NCBI RefSeq assembly: GCF_003711515.1
Contig: NW_021167080.1
Span: 5,970,346 to 6,034,345, forward strand
Reading direction: 5' to 3'
DNA length: 64,000 nucleotides
Source: Sodiomyces alkalinus F11
Lineage: Eukaryota; Ascomycota; Sordariomycetes; Glomerellales; Plectosphaerellaceae
This document shows positions 47,980 to 57,649 of the stretch, piece after piece (the first letter of the stretch is position 1; each line of letters starts with the position of its first letter). The notes beneath the pieces were generated by a model. It searched no databases. It saw nothing but the letters and a program-made list of their open reading frames with translations, and was not told where the DNA came from. A program made the position numbers and the translations under genes.

Positions 47980-49213
47980 TCTGTCTCTAAAGATCCTTTT
48001 ATGAAGGACGGTTCATTCCAACAATGGCCAAGTAGGAGGAGTCGACTGTAGGGTTCGTCTCATAAGATGCCTGCCGGGAAGAGATGTTCGCATGCAAAAG
48101 AAAAAGACCTGATAAAGAATCACGGAGATAACCGAGTATATTCAATTTTGAACAGCAGACAATCACAGGTGGTCCAGGTGGGATGCCGATTCCAGCTTAG
48201 GGATGACGAGTGTGATCGTTGGGCGCGGGCTTTTGTCATCTGCAAAATCCCTTCGGCATAGCTCTCCACGAGTCGGCAGTGGGCCGAAAGAGAGCGTAAT
48301 AGAATTACCGGTAGAAGTTATCAGGGGTCGTGACTGGAGAAGCATCGGCCTGGGACCGTTTCCGTGGGATCATGACAGGGCAGCAGGTTGCTTGGCTTCT
48401 TTCTGGTCTAACTGGGCTAATTCTTCCCGTAGACCCAGTGTCTGTCCAGGTGCCGAACATGAGTCGAGTTTGCCCTGTTGATCTGGGCAACGAGCGGGAG
48501 AATTACCGAATTAATCAAGGTAGAAGGGAGGGAAGATTGGATGGAAGAATTAATTACGGGAGTACCCAGACCCCCACGTAATTAGCAACTCTCTACAACG
48601 TACGTCACTCGGAAGTACCCCGCACCTATTGGCCCCACTAACCCCTCCAAGACCAGGACCGAAGCGGCGGGGAAGCGCCCGGGGCTGGGACGGATACCAA
48701 CCGCAAATTCCAGGCACGGCAACTGCTTTGCTTGCTTACGAAGTAAGCAAGTGTTGATGTGAGAACAACCCTCTGATTGAAATTTTGATGCTTCCCTTAA
48801 AATTCTAGCTTGCAGCCAAAAGAAACAAGACCTAGTAACCTACAGCCCAAAGGCCCCGTCCTTTGCCGAGCATACCTTAAGCATACCCATAGTAGCAATT
48901 ACTTCGTAGTAGGTAACTTTTACTCTGTGTAGCCAATTACCCCCCACTTGTCCGCCGCTGGATCCGACATGTATTGCTCGGGGATTCCTCCGTGTCTTCA
49001 GGTATCGTGAAACCGGAAACCTCAGCCCCTGTTGGTTCAGCATCCAAGTTGGAAGTAGTACTTCCATTTCTCCTTCTACGATAGGTATGCGATGCTATTC
49101 ACTTGATTACATCTTAGGTCAGTTTCGACGACTAATTTATCCGACTATCTGTTCTTCCAGTAGACTTCACCTAACCCATCTATTTCCATTCGGGGATACC
49201 AAGCGCCCTTATC
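47980..49213. other. Divergent promoter region between the polyol dehydrogenase and the KduD-like gene
   Basis: 1.2 kb shared by two divergent oxidoreductase genes. It contains an inverted repeat CTTGCTTA/TAAGCAAG around CGAAG near 48731-48751 and a TACTTCGTAGTA-like site near 48900. No conserved frame. A shared control region is possible. Confidence 0.45.
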
Positions 49214-50198
49214 ATGGCTTCGTCCCAATTCTCCCTCGAGGGCCAAACCGCCTTACTGACAGGCGGCACCCGTGGAATTGGTCAAGTTGTCGCCATCGCC
49301 CTCGCAGAAGCTGGAGCCGACGTCTTGCTCGTTCAGGTTCGTTGACACTCGTCTTTCCCCCATCTGTCGCTTTGTAGTATTGCGTCAATTGTAGCCCTCG
49401 AAAAAAAGACTGACACCATGTCTATTAGAGGGATGAATCTGTGAAGTCCACTCGCGATGCCATCCAGAAGCTAGGTCGCAAGTCTCAGATCTATACAGCA
49501 GACCTCAGTGAGCCCCAAAGCGTCGCCTCTCTCGTTCCCAAGGTCCTCGCTGATGGCCACCAAATCCGCATCCTCGTGAACTGCGCCGGCATTCAGAGAC
49601 GCCACCCGGCCGAGAAGTTCCCCGACTCCGACTTCAACGAGGTGAGGAATAACTTCTACTGGGGGCTCCGTCCCCCCATTCTTCTTGCAGCTGAACCACC
49701 CAACTAGTTCCATCGTACTGATACATCGCCCTCGCCTTCTCTCCTGACCAGGTCATCCAAGTCAACCTCAATTCCGTCTTCACCCTCACCCGCGATGTCG
49801 GCGCCCACATGCTTACCCTAGACCCTTCCCCCGTCACCGGCCGCCGCGGCAGCATCATCAACTACGCCTCCCTCCTCTCCTTCCAAGGCGGCTTCACCGT
49901 GCCCGCCTACGCCGCCTCCAAGGGCGCCGTGGCCCAGCTCACCAAGAGCTTTGCCAACGAGTGGACCTCGCGCGGCATCACCGTCAACGCCATCGCCCCG
50001 GGCTACATCGAGACCGAGATGAACACCGCCCTCCTGGACGACAAGGAGCGTCTTGCGAGCATCAGCGCTCGCATCCCCGCCGGCCGGTGGGGGACGCCCG
50101 AGGATTTCAAGGGCACCACCGTCTACCTTGCCAGCCGCGCCAGCGCCTATGTCAGCGGCCATACACTAGTTGTGGACGGTGGCTGGATGGGTCGATGA
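49214..50198 (+). CDS. KduD-like short-chain dehydrogenase (2-deoxy-D-gluconate 3-dehydrogenase type)
   Basis: Three exons (49214-49336, 49429-49641, 49752-50198) with introns of 92 and 110 bp give 260 residues. It is a classical SDR with a TGGTRGIG nucleotide loop (16-23), NCAGIQRR, Asn117 in VNLNSVF, and catalytic Ser152, Tyr165 and Lys169 (YAASK). The segments [21 protein letters not shown] and [15 protein letters not shown] resemble bacterial KduD, which interconverts 2-keto-3-deoxygluconate-type compounds in uronate breakdown. The same subfamily also includes 2-deoxy-D-gluconate dehydrogenase and gluconate 5-dehydrogenase, so the substrate is inferred. The C-terminus VVDGGWMGR is complete. 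It lies divergent to the polyol dehydrogenase, 1.2 kb away. Confidence 0.87.
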
Positions 50199-50607
50199 AA
50201 TCAAGCAAACAGCTCATCGCGAGAAGGCATCGCGTGAACATGGAAAACTTGAAAAACATGCAAAACGATGTAGTGGATGGTATAGCATTCAATCTTGTAT
50301 AGTTCTTGGATGGTTTCTGCTCAAGAAACTTCGGGGATGGAGAAATAAAAATGACTCGAAAAACGCCTGGATATCTGTTCCCCGCTATAAAACAATCGTA
50401 GCATGTCCCATACGCCATTCATAACAATTGGTTTGATGCCCTCTTTTCCCTTGCACAAAGCTGTAAATCCGTGAAACACAAATTCCCATGCGAGGTGTGC
50501 CGGCAAACCTTTCTCTTTTTTTTTTGGGCCGATGAATATATCCGCACATAGTTCCTCGATACTTCCCGTTGCCCAAGGAGGAGCGGTCGATTGGAGGAGG
50601 AGAGAGA
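50199..50607. other. Intergenic region after the KduD-like gene
   Basis: Terminator and spacer DNA, AT-rich at 50230-50360, with a T run at 50516-50525. No gene seen. Confidence 0.4.
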
Positions 50608-51278
50608 TCAGGACTGATGCTCTGCGAAGCCGATGAGCCCGAGGAAGAAACCAACGTGTTTCTTCGGTCCGCCGTAGGAGGAACACCACGTGCTCGGATG
50701 CTCCCATGTCAAATTTCGTCGTTCCAGTGAGACGCTCAGCAGCCAACCCCGGTTCAGGCTCTTGCAGGTCGCAAGTGTGATGTCCCCGCCGCCGAGTTTG
50801 GTCCGTTTCCCAGGAGTTGTCTTCATTGCTGCTTGCCCGAGCCGCTCTTCAAGAATCATAATGAGGATCCCTGGACGCAGGTTCTCATGTACTGCCGAAA
50901 TTGCGGCGCGGATGGAGGATAAGTGACTGGGTTGGAACAGGTAAGGGGAAATTGGGAGTCACGGCGGCGGCACGACACCGAATCAGTTCAAGAGACCACG
51001 CGAATGACCTTCTGTCTGGCGAAGACGGGGGAGCCAGACTGGCTAGGCAGAGCAGTGACTCGGCTGCTGCTTCGGCGGCGGACGGAAGGCTTGGCCTTGT
51101 CCATTACCCTGCGTATCATGTTTTAGCGGGACGTTTCGGGAAAGGCGGGGTAAAACAATTGAGCGGACTCGTGGGGTATGACGAGATGACGTGAGATCAC
51201 ATGAGAGAAGGGGACGCACTCTGACTGCAGGGAGGCAATGCGGACGCGGTTGATGGTCTTGGTGAGATCTTCAATCAT
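50608..51278 (-). CDS. Possible multi-exon gene of unknown function
   Basis: A tentative minus-strand model starts at the ATG at 51278 (MIEDLTKTINRVRIASLQS) with a GTGCGT donor near 51219. It continues after a CAG acceptor at 51109-51111 with a basic Ser/Arg-rich segment (VMDKAKPSVRRRSSSR). It then resumes near 50945 with LSSIRAAISAVHENLRP and MKTTPGKRTKLGGGDITL, ending at 50608. The pieces keep phase and have protein-like composition, but I recognise no family and the middle splice is unsure. Treat it as a candidate only. Confidence 0.3.
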
Positions 51279-52827
51279 CTTGGTGGGAATGAGATGAGCG
51301 TTGGTTTCTTATGTAGTAGTTCACGTGATGCCTGAGTATAGGATGCGGTATTTCTTGACTGCGAGGTGAGGTCGGGGACACTGGATATACGAAAGATAGG
51401 CAAGTCGGATAAGACAAGGTGAGGGGAAGGTCGCAAGGCGCTTTCAGGTCGCAGAGGAGGGCATCCATTACTTATACGAGAGCGCGCATAATGCGACGAG
51501 TACTTCGTACAGACACAAATGTGGCCAGACGGGCGAGGTGAGGGGGGTGCCGAGTCGGACGCCCCGTACCGGAAGTTGACGACCCCGATCCGCTGCATGA
51601 CCCTTGCAAAAGGCCTAAAGGTGAGGGTAAAGGTACGACGACGGGGGAAGCAGTGGCTGGTTGGTCGTCATTCGCTTGTGACATGTGATCGTGCAAAGGA
51701 ACCTGGAACTTTCGGGGAATCGAACCAGCTCGATTCGGAGATGCTCCGCGATAGGTGGTACGAAGTACATTACCTACTCTGTAAGGTGCACGTAAACGAG
51801 AATCGCCAAGAGACCGAGGGGAGGAGTCAGGCACGCACGCTAACGCCGACGAACTCGACGCCCGCTGTACCCCTGGCACTTGACGACAGACCTGGTCGGG
51901 TGACCGGGTTGGGCACGACTGCCGGACCAAAATGAACGGTATACGTTGTAAGTGTATATCGTCGCCCCGGAATCATTGGAAAAAGGCTCTTAAGTTCGAG
52001 GCCCAATTTATGCCGCCAAAACAGCACTCACCTGTCGAAAGGGTCCCCATGCCCCAGGCCCGTTAAACGTTTCAGGCCGGGTGCCACGGAGTCGCGTGGT
52101 CCGCATGACATCGGAGACTGGGAGAACAAGGGGACTGCGAGATTTTTGTGGAGCACTCACTGGAGTTTTTAAGGAAGGATAAGAGGTATGGCGCCTAACC
52201 GCCTTCAGCCGCGCCGAAATTAGAAACAGCAAAATCCTACCTTATATAAGGCTAGGTACATACCTACAACGTATATCACAGCACTACGGACGCTCAGTTG
52301 CAGCCCTAAGGGTCTTTGTTCGAATTTCATGTACGGATAATGATTTATGGAGAAGCCAAGTCACAAGGCTGGGGTCGGAGCCGCCGAGACCGAGTAGCGA
52401 AGACATCCGTAATGCGGTGCGCTAAAACACGAGATTCTGGTGTCTTTGTCACATGGCACCAAAAAAAGAGTATCGACCGGCTGTTGTGCAACGTCTTTAG
52501 AAGGACGTACGGGGTATTCCGCTTGTGCTGTACGTAATTAAAGTACACTATGAATTCCCGTGGGACGGGGTAACTGAGGCTGCTTACATCGCGTTTCCAT
52601 CCAGCCTCGCTGCGCTTCGGAGGGAGAAAATTGTTGTAATCGGCATCGGCATCGGCATCGACACGCATGAAAGGGGCCCCTCTATTTTTTGTATCCTATA
52701 TATTCGTATGTCTTCGCCCACCACGCTCCCATGATATGAACTGAAGTAGAAAATGTGCTCCAAAGAAATGTAGAAATATAAGACGAGACCGAAACGAAAT
52801 GACCGATGAAATGTAAATGATAATTGT
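51279..52827. other. Intergenic region before GNA1
   Basis: 1.5 kb with short overlapping frames on both strands and no conserved pattern. GTACTTCGTAC-type motifs lie at 51501-51510 and 51759-51768. A GGCATC microrepeat lies near 52640-52660, in the 3' flank of GNA1. Confidence 0.45.
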
Positions 52828-53480
52828 CTACTGGCCGTTGGCTGGGGCCACACCATTCGTCGTCGTCGTAGCAGTCGTTTGCTTCTTGCTTCCCTCGTAG
52901 TAATGGGCCATTTGAAGACCCGCCCTTCGGAACCCGCACTTGACGTAGAAGCCCTCGTTGGCTTCGCTGCAGTCGAGGATGCTCTTGTAACAGCCAACCT
53001 TCTCTGCGATGTAGTCGAGGGCTTCAATGATCCGCAGGCCCAGCTTCTTGCCCTGCTGGTCCTTGGCTACCGCAATGTCTTCGATGTGACCGACCTGACC
53101 GAGATTGTGGATGCTAGAGACGAAGGAGGGAGGTCAATCTTGTTGATCCCGGCCGGCGAGAGGGCATTGAAGCGCCCAGGTACTGGGGGAGGAACCTACA
53201 ACTTGTGCTCGACGATCAGGGCACCTGTGCCGACGACTCTACTCCGAATTGTGTCCTCCACGATGAGAATGTAGTAGGAACCCGGTCGGGAGGCAAGCAA
53301 GTCGTAGCGCTCCTGGAACTTGTCCTCTTGGATGTCGCCGACGGTAGTCAGAACTTTCAGACAGTCGAGGTAGCCGGTGTTGTAGTCGGATCTCCGCAGA
53401 GGGCGGATTATGTAACCTTCGGGGAGGGCGGCAGAAACGGCCGGAGAGAGGAGATCGTTGGAGAACAGGCCTTCAGACAT
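52828..53480 (-). CDS. gna1: Glucosamine 6-phosphate N-acetyltransferase
   Basis: Two exons (53200-53480 and 52828-53113) join across an 86-bp intron to give 188 residues. The splice restores VEHKF then IHNLGQVGHIEDIAV, the core of GNA1 enzymes. The protein has a GNAT fold: a substrate region with GYIIRPLRRSDYNTGYLDCL and LTTVGDI, the acetyl-CoA loop DQQGKKLGLRI (112-122), and CYKSILDCSEANEGFYVKCGF (135-155). It acetylates glucosamine 6-phosphate, a required step of UDP-GlcNAc synthesis for chitin, glycosylation and GPI anchors in the cytosol. The Thr/Asn-rich C-terminal tail after residue 168 is variable. It is about 30 residues longer than yeast Gna1 because of its ends. Confidence 0.93.
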
Positions 53481-54645
53481 GCTGAATTGAACGAACGTGA
53501 TGGGCGAAGGGACGTTAAGCTGGTGATGGGTGGGGCGGGAGGGGTATCTTTCAGTCGAGGTTCCTTGTCGAAGTTATTCGCAGAGGCGGCGGACGGCGCC
53601 ACTTGTCGTGGCTAGGAGAAGCAAGCGATCGTGGTACGGCGTAGTAGCGAACGTAAAGTTGGGACGAGTTTGTTGTGATGTTTTCTTTGGGGGAAAAAGA
53701 AAGATGAACGGCGACTGGAGTGAATACGAGACAGTGAATTGAAGGCAAGCTGACGAGTTGCCTCGCTGACTGTGCCTTTTTTCTGAATCCACTGCTTAGC
53801 CTCACGCTTCAGGGGGTGCCGGCTCAGATGCACAGCCACGCGCCAGAGCCTCAACACCAAGCGCGTGTACTCGGCATTTGTTCGAATCGTCCTGTCTACG
53901 ACGTCCTCTATGAGGTGGAGAAAGAAAGAGGGACCTGATTTTAAAGCAGAGGAAAAAGGAAGCAAAAAAAAAAAAAAACATACAACACCGTGTATTCGCT
54001 GGTCGTCACCGACCCAACTACCAATCCGGCCCTCACTGGCTTATCTAGGGGAGAGCGGACGGGTTCCCGGATATAGAGAGTGTTCTCGGTAAAATATCGG
54101 CAATGCGAACTCTATGCCGTAGCTTAGCCGTCCACTCTGCCGTTTATGCTTCTAGAGAAACGGAGCCCGGAGTATCGGGGGGGAGGAATAGCGAGTAGGG
54201 CCACCTCCGTCCGTGTCGACGTTTCCTAATAAGCGCCGACACCCTTTCCTTTCCGGCCATACCTCCTCATTACTACTACCCCCACCCCTAACTACCTAGC
54301 CAGGGCTGGCCCACAGAACATTCTCGCAATTGGAAATGCGACCAAGTACATTTGAATGGCAGCCTCATCACCATTAGCTACGTTGTTGCACACCGATTCC
54401 TCTTTTGACATCACCATTCCAAACTCGGCCAAGGGCACCTAGGTTTATTGTAAAGTCATGGCCGGCAAAGACGACGTTTTCGTCAACCTGCTTACTTCGT
54501 GACAGCACAGGGCCTGACAACCGGACTGCAGCGCACTTCAAGCGCGTTCTCGTTGGCAAGTAATGGTCTACCAAGATGGGAGCTGGAACAGCGCGCTTAC
54601 GAGTAGATAACACAGGCTAGCACCAACTGGTTTCTACCCGAACCC
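53481..54645. other. Intergenic region between GNA1 and the bacterial-like cassette
   Basis: 1.2 kb. It contains an A run at 53965-53979 and no conserved frame. The stretch 54100-54645, upstream of the MazG-like ORF, has no obvious bacterial promoter or ribosome-binding sequence. Confidence 0.4.
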
Positions 54646-54981
54646 ATGGTTAGCAAGGAAGTCCACGGTGCACTCGCCGCCTTCGTCGCCGAGCGAGACT
54701 GGGTGCAGTTCCACACTCCGGAGAACCTTGCCAAGAGTGTCGTCGTCGAAGCCGGCGAGCTCCTCGAGTGCTTCCAGTGGAGCGCCGAAGCCGACCCCAA
54801 GCGCGTACGCGAAGAGCTAGCCGACGTCCTGACCTACTGTCTGCTTCTAGCAGACCGGATCGGAGTCGACCCAGGGCAGATCGTGTTGGAGAAGCTCGAA
54901 ATAACGCGCAAGAAGTACCCTGTCGACAAGGCGCGAGGCAGCAGCAGGAAGTATGACCAACTTGAGGATCGCCCAGCTTGA
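54646..54981 (+). CDS. MazG-like nucleotide pyrophosphohydrolase, bacterial type
   Basis: A compact intronless ORF encodes 111 residues of the all-alpha NTP-pyrophosphohydrolase (MazG-like) superfamily. It opens with VAERDWVQFHTPENLAKSVV and carries the metal-binding pattern E35xxE38 (VEAGELLECFQW) and E57xxD60 (REELADVLTYCLLLAD). The family end follows: RKKYPVDKARGSSRKYDQL. Such enzymes hydrolyse non-canonical or surplus nucleoside triphosphates to the monophosphate and pyrophosphate. The size and single-domain form are typical of bacterial proteins, usually paired with a second gene. The next ORF starts inside this one (29-bp overlap, ATG at 54953), a bacterial operon trait. The key residues are intact, so the enzyme could be functional if transcribed. 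Confidence 0.85.
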   Translation: MVSKEVHGALAAFVAERDWVQFHTPENLAKSVVVEAGELLECFQWSAEADPKRVREELADVLTYCLLLADRIGVDPGQIVLEKLEITRKKYPVDKARGSSRKYDQLEDRPA

Positions 54982-55708
54982 TTTCTCCAAGGATGCCGTC
55001 ACGACGTGGAGAGCCCATGACGAGAGACACAGCAACTGGCCTGTCGTGTACGTGTTGGACGATGGCCGCGGCACCGCCCGGGCAAGTTCGAGCCAGCTGA
55101 GGGACATCTACGTTGGGGAGTCGCTTAATGCAGCTGGCCGACTGCGGCAGCACCTCGAAACGCCTGCAAAACAGCATCTCAAGAACATCCACGTCATCTT
55201 CGATGAAAGATTCAACAAGTCGGTCTGCCTTGATTTAGAATCCTACCTCATCAAGATGCTGGCCGGTGACGGTGCCAGCCGAGTGCTCAACCGGAACAAC
55301 GGCATCACCGAATCCAGATACTTCCAACGCGAGTCATATCGCGAGGGCTTCCGCAACATTTTCGAGCGACTTCGAGCCAATGGCGTCTTCACGCGGGGTC
55401 TTCATGAGATCGAAAACAGCGATCTGTTCAAGTTGTCACCGTTTAAGGCATTGACAGACGATCAAGCAGCTTCGGTCGAGGAGATTGTCAAGGGCCTCCT
55501 TGCTGATCTCGAGAGCGGCACCGACAGCATGATCGTGATCCAGGGCGATCCGGGCACCGGCAAAACGGTGGCGGCCATATACTTGATCAAGCTGCTCGTC
55601 GACATCCAGACTTTCACCACACTCGAAGATTGGACAGCGACGCGCGGTTCGCTACTTTCTTCTCCGACACCAACCGGGGGCTGCTCCAGGGTCTCCGTGT
55701 CGGCCTAG
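54953..55708 (+). CDS. GIY-YIG nuclease plus N-terminal half of a DUF2075 ATPase (frameshifted)
   Basis: The ORF encodes 251 residues. Residues 28-115 form a GIY-YIG-type nuclease domain with VVYVLDD (31-37), IYVGES (52-57), Arg63 and the candidate catalytic Glu96 (LDLESYLIKML). After a linker (NRNNGITESRYFQRESYREGF), residues 150-218 begin a DUF2075 P-loop ATPase: LFKLSPFKALTDDQ, then Walker A GDPGTGKT (198-205) and YLIKLLVDI. The frame then leaves the family pattern at about residue 227 and stops at 55708, while the expected continuation (DSDARFATFF) appears in the +1/-1 neighbouring frame from about 55630. A one-base loss near 55629 explains this. In actinobacteria such proteins are single chains of about 600 residues lying next to MazG-like genes. 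Confidence 0.82.
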   Translation: MTNLRIAQLDFSKDAVTTWRAHDERHSNWPVVYVLDDGRGTARASSSQLRDIYVGESLNAAGRLRQHLETPAKQHLKNIHVIFDERFNKSVCLDLESYLIKMLAGDGASRVLNRNNGITESRYFQRESYREGFRNIFERLRANGVFTRGLHEIENSDLFKLSPFKALTDDQAASVEEIVKGLLADLESGTDSMIVIQGDPGTGKTVAAIYLIKLLVDIQTFTTLEDWTATRGSLLSSPTPTGGCSRVSVSA

Positions 55709-56721
55709 TCGTGCCACAGCAGTCGCTGCGATCTTCCATCAAAGCTGTCTTCAAGAAAACGCCTGGACTCCAGCCCTCTATGGTCATGACGCCTTTTGAC
55801 GTGGGACAGGCAGATGGAATCTTCAGCCTGCTGCTCGTCGATGAGACTCATCGGCTCAGTCAACGTGCCAACCAACCTTCAGGAGTGCTCAACGCCAAGT
55901 TTGCAACCATCACGAGAGAGCTTTTTGGCGGCGACGACACCAGCAAGACCCAACTGGACTGGATACGGGCCAAGAGCCGGCATCAGATATTCCTGCTGGA
56001 CGCAGCGCAGAGTGTCCGCCCGGCCGACCTGCCGTCGGAGTTGCTGTCGGGCCTGGTGGCCGACGCTCGTGCGTCGAGACGGCACTTCCAACTCCGGACG
56101 CAGATGCGCGTGCGGGCGGGATCCGACTTTGTGTCCTACGTCCGCTGGATTCTTGACCCTCGTCCTCTCTCGCTTCCGCGGATGCGACGCGATTTCGGGG
56201 ACTATGACTTCCGCACCTTTGAATGCGTCGCGCACATGCGAGACGAAATCTTCCAGCGCGATGCAGAGGTGGGTCTTGCACGGATGGTCGCCGGCTACGC
56301 GTGGGAGTGGAAGACGAAGAAGGACAAGACGGCGTTCGACATCGAGATCGGCGATACGCAACTCTGCTGGAACAGCACAGCCACCGACTGGATCTCCTCC
56401 AGCAACGCGCTCAAGGAAGTGGGATCAATCCACACGGTGCAGGGCTACGACCTGAACTACGTCGGCGTCATTATCGGTCTGGACCTGCGGTTCGACCCCG
56501 CGCGGCGACGTCTCTTCATCGATCGCGACTCGTACTTTGACAAGAAGGGCAAGGAGAACAACCCGGCCCTCGGCAGGACCTACTCGGACGATGACCTGTT
56601 GCGGTTCATCACACAGATCTATGCCGTGCTTATGACGCGCGGGATCCGGGGGACGTATGTGTACGCATGCGATCATGGGTTGCGGGAGTATCTTAAAGGT
56701 CTCATTCCATTCCATTCGTGA
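55630..56721 (+). CDS. C-terminal half of the DUF2075 ATPase/helicase-like protein, out of frame with its N-terminus
   Basis: This frame carries the rest of the DUF2075 ATPase. It has GLRVGLVVPQQSLRSSIK and FKKTPGL, Walker B LLLVDETHRLSQRANQPSG, HQIFLLDAAQSVRPADLP, QLRTQMRVRAGSDFVSYV, and a late motif GSIHTVQGYDLNYVGVIIG typical of superfamily 1 helicase motif V/VI. It ends ITQIYAVLMTRGIRGTYVYACDHGLREYL. Read with the upstream part it gives a nearly full-length protein of about 590 residues and only one break. No intron with good borders bridges the joint. Either the gene is a recent pseudogene or the two halves are separate products or recoded. There is no ATG at the start of this frame near 55630; the first codon is TTG. 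Confidence 0.8.
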   Translation: MDSDARFATFFSDTNRGLLQGLRVGLVVPQQSLRSSIKAVFKKTPGLQPSMVMTPFDVGQADGIFSLLLVDETHRLSQRANQPSGVLNAKFATITRELFGGDDTSKTQLDWIRAKSRHQIFLLDAAQSVRPADLPSELLSGLVADARASRRHFQLRTQMRVRAGSDFVSYVRWILDPRPLSLPRMRRDFGDYDFRTFECVAHMRDEIFQRDAEVGLARMVAGYAWEWKTKKDKTAFDIEIGDTQLCWNSTATDWISSSNALKEVGSIHTVQGYDLNYVGVIIGLDLRFDPARRRLFIDRDSYFDKKGKENNPALGRTYSDDDLLRFITQIYAVLMTRGIRGTYVYACDHGLREYLKGLIPFHS

Positions 56722-56986
56722 AACTGTGCAAGGCTCTGCGCTACACCTGGGCCAACTGCGTCGGGCCCGCAAATGGTGTGCACTTCTGGGCCGCCGCCTC
56801 GCAGAACAGGGTCCGCAACCACGCCGTTAACCTGGTCAGAAGCGGTTATTCCGCCCGGAACGTGTCTCGGCTTTATGAGTTCCATCGAGCCTGGCTGCAC
56901 GGCTACATCGCCGTTACCGAGTCCACGTCGCCTCCCCACCCATCGCTTCCTCCCTCCAATAAACCCCGTGGCTGCGGAACACAAGC
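56722..56986 (+). other. Short stretch between the bacterial-like cassette and the second repeat block
   Basis: A plus-strand frame (from 56718) reads KLCKALRYTWANCVGP and then HAVNLVRSGYSARNVSRL until it runs into the copia LTR. It has protein-like composition but no family I know. It could be a truncated neighbour gene cut by the repeat. Confidence 0.35.
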
Positions 56987-57256
56987 TACCGCACATCAAA
57001 ATAGCACTTATATAATTAACTTAATAGAGCAGAAATCTCGTCTATGTGTATTATATTAAGTTATATCTGTGTAAGTCTTTTATGCCCTTAATTTAGGTAG
57101 TAAAGACTCTGTTATAGGTACTATATGGATCCTATCCGGTCTTTTCCGGTATCCTCCCTTATTATATCCTAATACCCAAGGTCCCCGAGATCCGAAGCCC
57201 TTAATTAGGTATAGATCCCCTAAGGACTATATTATAGTCTATATACCTATATAATA
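56987..57256 (-). repeat. copia LTR, third copy
   Basis: It aligns end to end with 1389-1662 in the same orientation, including TCCTATCCGGTCTTTTCCGG. It starts TACCGCAC (a changed TGTCGCAC) and ends TAATA before the polypurine-like CCCCC tract of the minus-strand element. Confidence 0.82.
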
Positions 57257-57649
57257 TACCCCCTTAGTTAAGGTAGGTCTTTCTAGGTTAACTAATTAAT
57301 TAGAGGCTTCGGTTTAAACTAAAAGCTCTTAAATTTTCTATTATAAAATTAATAGTTAAGGGAAAACGCCCTTATAAAAAGGATATAAATCCGCCTTATT
57401 TAACTATTTAATTTAATTCTATCTTAATCGGTTCTTTAATCCTAATTAGCTAGATCTACTTAATCGGATCTATATCTATCGGATCTACTACGCCCTTAGA
57501 GCTCTTTATCTTTACTATAGCCACGGCTTTAACGCGTTTAATCTCTTTATATAATTATTTTAACTACGCGATATAATCCTTTTAATCCGTTCAATTACGC
57601 TATTCCTATAGTCTTTTAATCCTTATCTTTAGTAATACTTTAAGATCGA
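57257..57649 (-). mobile_element. copia 3' internal fragment, truncated
   Basis: It matches 1663-2020 nearly continuously (CTTAGTTAAGGT, AACTAATTAATTA, CTTTTAATCCGTT). The match is lost at about 57650, where a LINE sequence begins. The copia copy was therefore probably interrupted or cut there. Confidence 0.75.
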
